Assembly: GCA_003255025.1 (NCBI GenBank)
Contig: QANY01005492.1
Location: 1-64,000 of the forward strand
Direction of reading: 5' to 3'
Length of the DNA stretch: 64,000 bases
Source of the DNA: Datisca glomerata
Lineage: Eukaryota > Streptophyta > Magnoliopsida > Cucurbitales > Datiscaceae
Part shown: piece by piece, positions 10,790 to 21,581 of the stretch
How the letters are laid out: each line of letters opens with the position of its first letter
How positions within the stretch are numbered: the stretch's first letter is position 1
Made by a program: the position numbers and the translations under genes
Notes under the pieces: model-generated
What the model saw: the letters and a program-made list of their open reading frames with translations, nothing else
Told to the model about the DNA's origin: nothing
The model's database searches: none

Positions 10790-12970
10790 CCATGGCAAAA
10801 CCATCTACGAATTGAACATAGATGGAAAAACAGAATATCAGGTCTTCGAGACCATTCATCAAATGATCATGTACTCTTCTGTGTGTAAGCAGAATGAGAA
10901 TACAGATCACCAGATCTGCAGGTTCCTGGTCAATGGTTTCACAGGAACGCTGAAAGGCTGGTGGGACAATTGTCTCACTGAAAGTCACGCCAAGAAATCT
11001 TAAACTCTTTCAAAATAAATATTGACCCAATTACTGGTACCCATACCAGAACTGAAGATGCCTGTTATACCCTGGCCCAATCCATTATTCACCATTTCCT
11101 TGGCCCAGGAATTGTCAATATTGATAGGCACCGAGAACTTCTCCAAAACCTGAGATGCCTTTCTCTGACTCACTTCAGATGGTATAAAGATGTTTTTCTA
11201 ATGAAAGTCATGCAGAGAAGTGATGCAAACAATGAGCATTGGAAGACAAAGTTCATTGATGGCCTCCCAAGTCTTTTTGCTGAAAGAGTAAGGAGAAAAC
11301 TACGTGATAAGCATGATCAAATGGATATTCCTTATGATCAATATACTTATGGACATCTCATTGCCCTAGTAATAGAAGAAGGACTAGGATTATGCAATGA
11401 TATGAAACTACAACATATGATGAAGAGTCAGAATCTTGACAACAGAAAAGAATTAGGTGAATTTTGTGATCAATTTGCCTATGATACTAAAATCCATTAT
11501 CCAACCACTTCTTCATCATCCAAGCCTCCTAGAATTTCCTCAAAGCATCCTAAACTGCATAAGAAATACTTTTCAAAAAAGAAATTCAGACATAAAGAAC
11601 CCAAATATAGATCTCAACCACATCAGAAATCTCATAACAGCAAAGTCAAAGCCATTTGTTATAAGTGTGGCTTAACTGGACATTTTGCCAACAAATGCCG
11701 ATCTAAATTCAAAAGAAAACTTCATGAGTTAGCTCTCGATGAAGAAACACAACAAAAGATTTTGAACTGCCTCTCTGACGACAGTTCTACTACCAATTCA
11801 GATGATGACATTGCATATATTTCTGCATCTGAATTTGATTCTTCTCTCACATCTGAACAACCTGATCAACCTTGCTGCAGCTCTAAGAACTGCAATACCA
11901 TAACAAAAACTAATTATTGGAAGATAATAGTTGAGATGAACGGTTTAGATCTGAAATGCTCAGGTCTAAATGTATTAACCGACACTCAACGATCTCTTCT
12001 TGCCACAGCTGATCAAATCACTGATCCTAAAATGAAACTCAAGTTACTTGAAACATGTTACAAGGAATATTCCACTCCTGAAATAAAACCTGTAGAAAGC
12101 TACAGTATGAAAGAATTATTAACCCGTATCCAACAGGATTATATACCTCATAAACCCGTAACTATTTCTGATCTGAAAATGGAAATTAATATTATTAAAT
12201 CTGACATCCAACAGTTAAAGACTGCACATCAAATCCTTTCTCAAGAGCTGAATCTCTTCAAACAGTCTACAGCCAAAGGGAAAGCCCTTACAGTCTTCCC
12301 AGACCTGCCTTCACCAGATCAGTCAAGTCAAAGTCAAGGTCAACTTTTGACTTCACCAGATCAGCCATCTCCTAGTCAAAGTCAAAGTCAGACTTTGACC
12401 TCCCCAGATCAAACAAAGGAGAATAATCCGTACTTATTCCTTCTAAACCAGGTCACCTTGCAAAAATGGTATACCAAGATTAGCTTAGTAATCAAACCTG
12501 ATTTTCTCATTACTGACGCCATTGTCTTAGTAGATAGTGGTGCAGATATGAACTGTATCCATGAAGGCTTAATCCTTTTAAAATATTTTCATACAACCAC
12601 TCAATCTCTTACAAGCGCCAGTGAGAATTCAATGAGAATCTAATACAAAATACCAGAAGCACTTATCTGCAAACAGGGAGTTTGCATACCAGCCCTATTT
12701 GTGCTCATTAAGAATATGACACAAAGTATTATCTTAGGCAATCATTTCCTTAATTCAATTATGCATATTACCAGAATTGATACCTCTAGTATCCATACAG
12801 TTGTTGATACTGTAGACATCACGTTTGAATTCATCACCAAATCGTATACTAAGGAAGTAGATATCATCAGACATCTGATTGATAATAAGACCAATCAGAT
12901 TAATTTATTACAAAAAGAAATACACTTCTTGACTGTTGACCAACATATTCAACAACCCATATATATATTA
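10790..12970 (+). pseudogene. Endogenous pararetrovirus (Caulimoviridae-like) coat/gag and protease region, broken
   Basis: A coat/gag-like region with the motif GFTGTLKGWWDN (about 10935-10970) is followed by a Lys-rich stretch, a CCHC zinc knuckle CYKCGLTGHFANKC (11657-11698), an acidic/Ser-rich stretch, a coiled-coil-like part (about 12170-12260), a Gln/Ser/Pro-rich linker with repeated TSPDQ units (about 12300-12415), and an aspartic protease with VDSGAD (about 12530-12547). This order fits viral polyproteins of plant pararetroviruses; the reverse transcriptase and RNase H that would follow are missing. Two clear breaks: a frame change at about 10990, and an in-frame TAA at 12641-12643, after which the same frame stays open to beyond 12950. 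The long open part is 11201-12643 (480 residues). It is an old, truncated copy and is not able to replicate. A related LTR-type element with similar gag is the main alternative. Confidence 0.65.
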
Positions 12971-13211
12971 TACGGTCGGTCATGTCAGGTCAGTCCGTTC
13001 GGATCGGTCCGAAAATAACAAAATTTTTGGACCGGCCAAAACTTTGATCCTCTCTAAAAGAAGGACCGAACCGGCCATTAAAAAAAAAATCATTCAAAAC
13101 TTCAGTTCAGATTAAACGAACTAGATCGTTTTTGAAAACCCCTATGGATCGAATGGTTGTTTTATCTTAAAAAAATTTGAAAAAAGGGGAAAAAACAATG
13201 TTTGGAGATTA
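12971..13211. other. CGGTCCG-rich segment between the viral fragment and the HSP70 promoter
   Basis: No gene. From about 12973 to 13080 there are many short CGG/CCG motifs in both orientations (TACGGTCGGTC, TTCGGATCGGTCCG, GACCGGCC, GACCGAACCGGCC), a style seen in the subterminal regions of the hAT elements in this window. No clean ends or target duplication could be recognised. Confidence 0.35.
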
Positions 13212-13219
13212 TTCTAGAA
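13212..13219 (+). promoter_or_regulatory. Heat-shock element core (TTCTAGAA)
   Basis: TTCTAGAA is a perfect pair of inverted heat-shock modules (TTCnnGAA) 240 bases upstream of the HSP70 ATG. Plant heat-shock factors usually bind three or more modules; only two are clear here, so heat control is likely but not proven. Confidence 0.5.
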
Positions 13220-13223
13220 CACC

Positions 13224-13229
13224 CACGTG
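13224..13229 (+). promoter_or_regulatory. G-box (CACGTG) in the HSP70 promoter
   Basis: CACGTG inside ACCCACGTGTC is a G-box with an ABRE-like flank, five bases beyond the heat-shock element. It could bind bZIP or bHLH factors, linking the gene to light or abscisic acid. This is a motif match only. Confidence 0.4.
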
Positions 13230-13458
13230 TCATAACCTAACCCTCTCGTTCTATCGATAAACCCTTCACTGTTCTTCCCCAATTTTCTTCATTCTTCGAT
13301 CTTCCTCCTATCGGTTGTTCCTTTCGATTCCTCGGGTTCTATCACAAATCTGGTCCAATACTACATACTAGAACTCTTTCTCCAACCAACGTTACTGTAG
13401 TTTTCCTCGAGTTTTCTTTGCCGAACCTCCTCTATTTTGTCTTCTAAATTCGTCGTAA

Positions 13459-16400
13459 ATGGCTTCCTCTACTGCCCAAATTCACGGCCTCGGTACTTCA
13501 TCTTTTGCTTCTGGCTCTACGCGAAGACCTAATTTTACAGCTTCTCGGACTGCGTTTTTGGGTCAGAAATTAGGTAGTTTGCCAACGTTTCCAAGCGTTG
13601 CATTCTTGAAGCTTAAGAGTAGTACTAGTCGGCGAAATTTCAGTGCTAGGCCTTTGAGAATTGTCAATGAGAAGGTTGTGGGAATCGATCTTGGGACTAC
13701 CAACTCTGCCGTGGCGGCCATGGAGGGTGGGAAACCCACTATAGTGACAAATGCAGAGGGTCAGAGAACGACCCCGTCTGTGGTAGCGTACACTAGAAGT
13801 GGAGATAGACTCGTGGGTCAGATAGCGAAGCGTCAGGCAGTGGTGAACCCTGAGAATACCTTCTTTTCGGTGAAGAGGTTCATTGGAAGGAAAATGTCGG
13901 AGGTGGACGAGGAGTCTAAGCAAGTTTCTTACAGAGTCGTGCGGGACGAAAATGGAAATGTAAAGCTCGAGTGCCCGGCTATTGGCAAGCAATTTGCAGC
14001 CGAAGAAATTTCAGCTCAGGTAAGACTTTCTGTTGTTATTTACTTTCTGAGTCTTTGTTAAAACTTTAGTGTATATTTCATTTGCTGATATGGGTCTGAT
14101 TATTTCTTCCGTGGTGCATTAACATAGCAAAGATACAGATTTAAGCACTAACTTATATATTAAGGTATAAGGATGTGGAAAACTTATTTTCATGCGGTGG
14201 CTAATTATAAGTATATAAAAAATCTCATACATCCTTCTAACTGGTGGACAAGTAGGTGGAAGTTGGAACCGTACAGAAGTAATAGTAATACAAAGAAATA
14301 ATCATGGTATAACATGAGGCTTTATATGGGTTTTAGGTACTGGAAGTGGAGTGTTATCTTTTGTGTTACAGTGCTTGTTTTACTTTTCTGATATAGAGAT
14401 AGTATAGAGATTAGGAGCTTTCTTCTGTATTCCCATTAACCAGTTCTGATGGAAATGCGGCTATTAACATCTGGAGTAAATGTTATCTGGTCTGGTACAT
14501 TGATAATTTGATACTGGATTATGACACTCTTTTTCGTTTGCCCAAATTTAGGTTTTGAGGAAGCTTGTGGATGATGCTTCAAAGTTTCTGAACGATAAAG
14601 TTACGAAAGCTGTTGTAACGGTTCCTGCCTATTTCAATGATTCCCAAAGGACAGCCACAAAGGATGCCGGCCGTATTGCTGGCTTAGAAGTTCTGCGTAT
14701 TATTAATGAACCTACTGCTGCTTCATTGGCTTATGGATTTGAGAGGAAAAACAATGAAACTATCTTGGTTTTTGATCTTGGAGGTGGTACTTTTGATGTC
14801 TCAGGTATATGTTTGTTCCAGAGCTTATTCTTTCCTTTTGGCTCTTGAAGGCTTAATTATTAATTATTGATATTTCATATTCTCTTTATTACATGTGTAA
14901 TTCGCATTCATGTTTATGCGCAGTGCTTGAGGTTGGTGATGGAGTTTTTGAAGTGCTTTCAACTTCTGGAGATACGCATTTGGGTGGTGATGATTTTGAC
15001 AAGGTTGGGTTTCTTAAAGCGACTGACAACTTAATACTGAAGTATGCACTAATATTAAATAAAACAAGCCCATCCTGAACTTCTGGATACTACTCATTTT
15101 GTGCAGAGAATAGTTGACTGGCTTGCTGGAAACTTCAAGAGAGATGAGGGAATAGATTTGTTGAAAGACAAACAAGCTCTTCAGAGGCTTACTGAAACAG
15201 CTGAGAAAGCTAAAATGGAGCTTTCATCTTTGACACAGACAAACATAAGGTATATATGGCTTTTGTCTTAGGGATCTCTTGTTATATAGTATCATAAGAA
15301 ACAATTTAGTTATTTATGTGGACTTTCTTCTTGCAGTTTGCCTTTCATTACTGCCACTGCGGATGGCCCCAAGCACATTGAGACTACTATTACAAGAGCA
15401 AAGTTCGAGGAGTTGTGCTCAGATTTACTGGATAGGTATGCAATGTTGTCTTGATCTTTTAGATATGCCATTATGGTACCAAGTTTCTGGTCTGGGTGTC
15501 GTGATCTACCATTTGATATATTGGCTTGATTTGTGTGTAAACAGCTAGAACAGTATGTCCTTAAATTCATTCTTTTTCTACTACTGGAATTTTGTCAGGC
15601 TTAGAACACCGGTGGAAAATTCTTTAAGGGATGCAAAACTCTCCTTCAACGATCTAGATGAGGTGATCCTTGTTGGTGGGTCAACACGTATTCCTGCTGT
15701 TCAAGAGCTTGTAAAGAAGTTGACAGGGAAGGATCCCAATGTAACCGTCAATCCTGATGAAGTTGTTGCATTAGGGGCTGCGGTACAGGTAGGTCCCGTA
15801 ATTGCTATCTGATTGGTATCATGCTTGTCATAGCGCCATTACTTCCCTAGGATAACAAAATGTTTGCCAAGTCATTATGTATCCTGGGCAAGATTCTACA
15901 AAACTGTGAATGTACCGTGACGGGGAGGTACATTAAGATTTGTACTTCATTTGTGTTGCATGTACCACGTTTCTTGTTTAATGTACCTCAAATGAGGGAC
16001 AAACGTTCCTACCTGGCATGGTACATTCACAGTATGGTAGAAGGACTTACTTTCTGGTGTTTATGTTAACGTTATATAGATTTTTTTCTACTTCTAGTAT
16101 TTCTGGTTTATAATGGAACTGACAGTTTGCTTTTTTTGGGTTATAGGCTGGTGTGCTGGCTGGAGATGTCAGTGATATTGTGCTTTTGGATGTAACTCCA
16201 TTGTCAATAGGTCTAGAAACCTTGGGTGGAGTTATGACAAAGATTATCCCTAGAAACACCACATTGCCTACCTCCAAGTCAGAGGTGTTCTCGACTGCTG
16301 CAGATGGGCAGACTAGCGTTGAGATTAATGTCCTCCAAGGTGAGAGAGAATTCGTTAGGGATAACAAATCGCTTGGGAGCTTCCGTCTAGATGGCATTCC

Positions 16401-17064
16401 GCCTGCACCACGTGGGGTTCCTCAAATTGAAGTCAAGTTTGACATTGATGCCAATGGAATCCTGTCAGTAACCGCAATTGATAAGGGAACTGGGAAGAAG
16501 CAAGACATTACTATCACTGGTGCTAGTACTCTGCCCAATGACGAGGTAAGTGGTTATAAAATTAGTGAAACATTATTTTGTGAGATTAGCCTGGTTTGAA
16601 ACATTATTTTGTGATTTCTGTTGTTCTTGTTAGTGGTTAAAACTTGGTCAATATCTGTGTAAATGCAGGTCGATAGGATGGTCAAGGAAGCAGAGAAGTT
16701 TGCAAAGGAAGACAAGGAGAAGAGAGAGGCAATCGACACAAAGAACCAGGCTGATTCTTTAGTCTACCAGACAGAAAAGCAATTGAAGGAGCTAGGAGAC
16801 AAAGTTCCCGGCCCAGTCAAAGAGAAGGTCGAGGCAAAACTTGGGGAGCTTAAGGATGCCATTTCAGCTGGTTCAACACAAGCTATAAAGGATGGAATCG
16901 CTGCACTCAATCAGGAAGTTATGCAGATTGGGCAGTCGCTTTACAATCAACCAGGTGCTTCTGGTTCAGGGCCTGCCCCGGGTAATGAGTCTGGACCGTC
17001 AGAATCATCAGGCAAGGGAGCTGAAGGAGATGTTATTGATGCAGATTTCACAGACAGCAAATGA
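13459..17064 (+). CDS. cpHsc70: Stromal 70-kDa heat shock protein, chloroplastic (DnaK-type HSP70)
   Basis: ATP-driven chaperone of the plastid stroma; in plants such proteins assist protein import, folding and heat tolerance. Exons: 13459-14019, 14552-14804, 14924-15003, 15107-15249, 15337-15435, 15599-15788, 16147-16545 and 16669-17064. All junctions are GT-AG and keep frame, giving 2121 coding bases (706 residues plus stop), the normal size for the family. Residues 1 to about 72 are Ser/Thr/Arg-rich and look like a plastid transit peptide. HSP70 signatures: GIDLGTTNS at 75-83 (nucleotide binding), [12 protein letters not shown] at 260-271, and [14 protein letters not shown] at 401-414. The substrate-binding part is in exon 7 and the helical lid in exon 8. 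The tail is Gly/Ser/Pro-rich and ends [11 protein letters not shown], typical of the plastid/cyanobacterial DnaK group and not of cytosolic (EEVD) or ER (HDEL) forms. The ATG is the first in frame and starts the transit peptide. No lesion was seen. Confidence 0.97.
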
Positions 17065-18481
17065 GCTAAGACAGTTAGAAGGTAACATAGAATTTAGTGG
17101 GTTCTTTTTACTACGCTAAAGGATGTGAGAATTTGATTTTGGCGAAGGATCAAATATGGGGTTGGCCTGTTGGGGTTAGGAGGTTATATTAATTACCATT
17201 TTTGTTCTGTGATTTGTCATTAGAAAATGAGGATAAGGTCACCTTAGTAGATTCCCAATGAAGCCGATTGTGAGTGACCAAAAAAGCTGTTTTCTTTGTC
17301 AAGGTATTATTCGAGCGAATGTAGTTATACTAAAATGAATGGGAAAGAAAAGCTAGTTATTCTTCTTGTGCAATGGTGTCTCCTTGAAGAAACTTGTTGT
17401 ATTTTTACTATTTGTGTTCAATTTGTTATCTTCAAATGCAAAGTCGGGATCTTTATGAATGCGATCTGATAACTGTCGAAGTTAACTATTGAAACAGACT
17501 TCAAATTGGAAATTGTAATCTGCTAGAGTTGACTAAATACTAGATTTTCTCAAGTTGAAACATGGAGCGGATTCGGACTCAGGACTTCCCCGAGGAGCTA
17601 GAATCGACTAATAATGTCATGATTAGATTTTATTATCTTGTATTTCTCGTGTAGTTAAGTCGTCAACTGCTTTAATGTTTAATTGGAGTTTCAGCCATCT
17701 TCCTAAAGATTTCTCAGTAAAAGACCAGTGTCTTCACTATTGATAGCTTAAATCGTATAAATTGGACAAATGTATACCTCATTTTTTCTTTGATTTTTGA
17801 GTAATTTTACACCACCGACCAAATAATTGAAAAGTTTATAGATTACAATAGATTAGTTAATGTTCAATTTCATTAAATAGAATGTAATGGTAAGAAAACA
17901 CAATAGAGTTTCTTATGGTGTTACTCTTGTTGTGTTTAGTTATTAATTTAGGTTGCTTAGAAATGAAATAATTTTTGCATTAATCATCATTCTAACTCCT
18001 TCATGCGATACCCATCAATTCTTAAGAAACATTTTGCAACCATTACATCATCTCTATAGATCATCTCTCCCTCATCTGTTTTCAACTTTTTTTCATTCTC
18101 ATTGGCGTTTTCATTCTATTCATTTAAACCAAATAGCACTTCAAAGTATTGCGTTTTTCAGATCAGTCCCGAAACTTTTGTATTTAAGCACGAACCAGAA
18201 GTTGAACCCAAGGCAGCCTTTATTCTGATAAAAAAAGTTTACTAGAAGAAAAAAGGAACAGTCGTTCAAACTTTTTAAAGCAGAATGTCTCCTTTCTTAT
18301 TGGTCATCCATATCCATAGTCCTCAAAAAATGCACAGCCCTTGAGAAATGAAACAAACATGTAGATCACAAAGGTACTGCTGGGTAAATAGGTACAAAAC
18401 TACTAAAGTTTGGACGCAATTATTGCATTAGAAAAGCCGAAACCAAAGGTAATAATGTAGAGGTCACAAACTCATGCTTCG
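17065..18481. other. Intergenic region: HSP70 3'UTR and convergent 3'UTR of the hinge-protein gene
   Basis: The two genes converge here. The HSP70 3'UTR probably covers the first few hundred bases; no classical AATAAA was fixed as its signal. The open frame at 17953-18228 has no recognised homology and no supporting context. The 3'UTR of the minus-strand hinge-protein gene lies just below 18482. Confidence 0.5.
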
Positions 18482-21246
18482 TTACTTTAATTTTGCGAAT
18501 AATTTTGGTGCAACCTGCAATGGAGCACAGTATTTTCAGGGATGAATGTAAATATACAGTGCACATGGAAAATTAAACTACTTTTACCAAGTAAGCAAGA
18601 TACTCACACATTTGTCGATACAAGACCAGTAGTCAAAATACTGTCCAGTGCAATGCTTGTGACCACTTTCATCCCCTTGAATCCTCTTCACACATGCCTG
18701 TAACACAGAAAACATTATGAAACCATTATAGTGGGGGAAGTCATTATGGGTTGAGTCCGTATTCATGCATTGATGATGACATAATATCTCCAACATTCTG
18801 AATCTACGTATCCAATCACAAATTCACAAAGTTAGTTTGGACATACATGACACAAATTGCTACATTAAGAGTAAATGAAATTGCCACTTACAACTAATCT
18901 AACTTTTGCTTTGAACTCCACTCCTCTTTAATCTACCTCTAACACCGAGTTCTAATCTTATTGGATGTCACTGAAGGGACTGACATGAGCTCCTAATCAA
19001 GTAATATTTATACAAATTCTTTGCTGAAAACCTTTCTCCCCAAAATGTTAGTGGTTGAAAAATGAATGCAATAAAGAGTGATCCATATGGTTAAAGCTAC
19101 ATATGAAGGCCAAGGAATCACAACATTGAGCAAGAACATTGGGTCGATAAGCAAGACCCTATACGATCCCAAGTCCGACAGGCTAATAAACTAATTTCAA
19201 CATTTAAACACTCTGTAAAAGCAAATGACCTTTTACTCCTCAAGTTAAACATTCCTTATCATCTACCACCTACCAACCATTAAAGTCCGAATTTAAACTC
19301 TACGTTGCAACCTGCATATTATCATTTTCGGATCTATTCAGGTGCTTTTGAATGGAAATTTATTCCTCATTCCTTGTTTACTGACTTTCTGGTGAATGTT
19401 CTTAATATTGTTGGCTTGTTTGGGATTCCTCATTCGAATATAATAATATAGAAAACATGGGCTGATTCTTTTTTGATAAGAAATGATAGAAAACATGGGC
19501 TGAATATGGAAGAAGAGCAAGTGTATTGTGGTTGTCTTTAGTCTTCTACAACTTTCAAGCGCTGGTTAGCAAGGCAAGGAGAACTTTATATCTTCTTGAA
19601 CCTACTTATGAAAATTGATAACGAAAGAATTTTAGGATATTTCATCATTTTCCATACTTTAGTTTCTGATTGACCTGTTTACAATGCATGTGGACATATT
19701 ATTTATATTATCACCGAGTACAATAACAAACCACTGCCGTTGATTGGAAAGGCCATATGAGACATTGGCTTCCATGCCTAATGAATATTGCTCTATGCAA
19801 AATACAATAAACGAAAGGTTATCACTCATTTTCTTTTTTTCTTTACTTTCGGATAAGAATCAGTTTTAGCAAAAGGTGAAATTACGAAAATGTGCAATGG
19901 GATAAACTAATCCACTAAGAAGCGCCGACACTCTGTAGGAGGCAAAGTGTCAGTGTCAGACACGGACACGCTTAGAACACACGGGGACACACCAGATTCA
20001 TAGTGGAAGAGGAAAAGAAAATGTAATGTGCAGGAATCCACCATTAAGTGGAAGAGGAAAAGAAAATGAAATGTGCAGGAATCCTCCATTTCTAATTTCC
20101 GAATAGATGAAACTGAAAGAAATCTCGGGCCAGGGCTTTGTTTAGTAGGAAAAACGAAAGAGGTGTTGTGTTACGTTAAAAGAAAAGTTTGGGTATGGGC
20201 TTCTAAGTTTAGTTATGGATATATGAGGATGGGCTTTATAGCTTATTAATGGAAATATATGTACATGATTAAATATCTATAAAATACTATATAAATATGT
20301 ATAACGTATCCCCCGAATCTCATATTTTTAAAAAATAGTGTATCAGCGTGTCAGTAATGTGTCATATCTGTGTTGCGTGCCAGTAACTAGAAATAACATA
20401 TAGTTAAGATCGCAACCAAGGTTGCTTCATTCAGAGAATAAAATATTTAAGCCAAGACCTGACCATATGAGATGAATGATGCAATTTCATTATTAAATAT
20501 ATCTCTAGGTTAAATAATTCCCACATCATACCCTTTTGAGAGGCACATGAATTTCCATTAAATTGCGATAAATTTCTCGATCATTGGTCTAGAACCAATA
20601 GTAGAATGACAATAGAAGGTCCTACCCATCCATCGCTGACATAAAACAACTCCACGTACATAACGTAATTTGATACAACCAAGTAGCTCCAAATCATACT
20701 TCACATAAAAATGGTCTTCTTTTATTACTTCTCATGCTTTGGTCAACCAATATTAGGCTCAACCAATGCTTCGAGCCATCTTACTATTTCCTCAATACCA
20801 TGATTGCTTCGTACAGTCATTCTTTATTAATTTTTCTTTTACTGTTATTGGAAGGCCTATCTTCCTTATCAACACAAGAAAGGTCTTAACCCTATGAATC
20901 AAATACCAGACAGCCATGTCCATGTTGAGAAAGAATAACAATACAAAGCATGAATCGGAAGGAGAGCTCTAAATATTGCAAAGCCTCCCTAAAATTCAAA
21001 CATCAATATGTTTCCTCATACCTGATATTCAAGTAATGGTTTCACGCACTTTGGTTTGCAAGCCTCTTCATAATACTGCTTTTGATCAACAGGTTCCTCA
21101 TCCGCCCTATATTATAGCAAGAATGGAACATGAGATTATTAGAACTGCTGTTAATTTTAGCCACATAGAAATGAGTCCATAACTTGTGGGGAAAGAGAGC
21201 TTAATTATTTCATACAGTAAGCAAAGAAAATGGAATAGACTCACAT
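18482..21246 (-). CDS. QCR6: Cytochrome b-c1 complex hinge protein (complex III subunit 6)
   Basis: Small acidic/Cys-rich subunit of mitochondrial complex III that sits beside cytochrome c1 and helps cytochrome c docking. Coding pieces on the minus strand, high to low: AT of the start codon (21245-21246), then 21022-21106 (which begins with the G of ATG), 18608-18697, and 18482-18514 including TAA. Introns are GT-AG. The protein has 69 residues, starting MADEEPVDQKQYYEEACKP and ending VAPKLFAKLK; the middle has CVKRIQGDESGHKHCTGQYF and DYWSCIDKC. Cysteines at 17, 21, 31, 45, 55 and 59 include those that form the disulfide-bonded helical hairpin of the family. Length and sequence fit plant family members closely. 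The exon holding AT is 21245-21295 (acceptor CTACAG, donor GTGAGT) and is otherwise untranslated; the split start codon is the only in-frame ATG found. The intron between the last two coding pieces is short; the one between 18697 and 21022 is about 2.3 kb. Confidence 0.93.
19918..20395. mobile_element. Possible small DNA element in a hinge-gene intron
   Basis: The left part has GACAC-rich motifs (CGCCGACACTC, GTGTCAGTGTCAGACACGG, ACACGGGGACACACC) and the right part has similar motifs in the other direction (GTATCAGCGTGTCAGTAATG, GTGTTGCGTGCC). Such GACACGG-type ends occur on short plant transposons. Exact ends and a target duplication were not found, so the call is tentative. Confidence 0.3.
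20002..20089. repeat. 44-base tandem duplication
   Basis: Two units start at 20002 and 20046 (AGTGGAAGAGGAAAAGAAAA, then ATGTGCAGGAATCC in each). They lie in an intron of the hinge-protein gene. Confidence 0.85.
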
Positions 21247-21295
21247 AGCCTATGAAGTGGAGCAACGACTTGGTACAAAATAACTAGGCGGCAAC
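21245..21295 (-). other. Hinge-protein gene: short exon carrying the first two bases of the start codon
   Basis: On the minus strand this 51-base exon is bounded by a CTACAG acceptor and a CTAT|GTGAGT donor. Joining it to the next exon gives ATG GCG GAT, which makes the conserved MADEE start. No other ATG in frame was found in the neighbouring sequence or in the distal 5'UTR exon. A transcript would be needed to confirm it. Confidence 0.65.
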
Positions 21296-21581
21296 CTGTA
21301 GATATTAGTTTTTACACAATTCATAAGAAGCATCAGCAAGGTAATTAAAGAACCAGGCTATGACTTTTGTAAGCAACCAAAAGAAATATATAATTAGAAG
21401 TCCTTGCATGCAACTATGTTATCTAGGAAATGAATTTCTATCAAATAGCGCTCAACAATACACATTCGGAATCAATTAGTCAGACTGTAATTATGGGTGA
21501 GGTTCATCTGAAAATTTACAGCTAGAGCTACTATGAGAAATAACCAATAGGTCCAATACCTTAATAATATATTGGACTCCA

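Noticed and set aside
13570..13992. 140-residue open frame antisense to HSP70 exon 1
   Set aside because: It is a shadow of the strongly supported HSP70 coding exon and has no domain.
17953..18228. 91-residue open frame between HSP70 and the hinge gene
   Set aside because: Low-complexity, no codon pattern or domain, and in the presumed 3'UTR/intergenic region.
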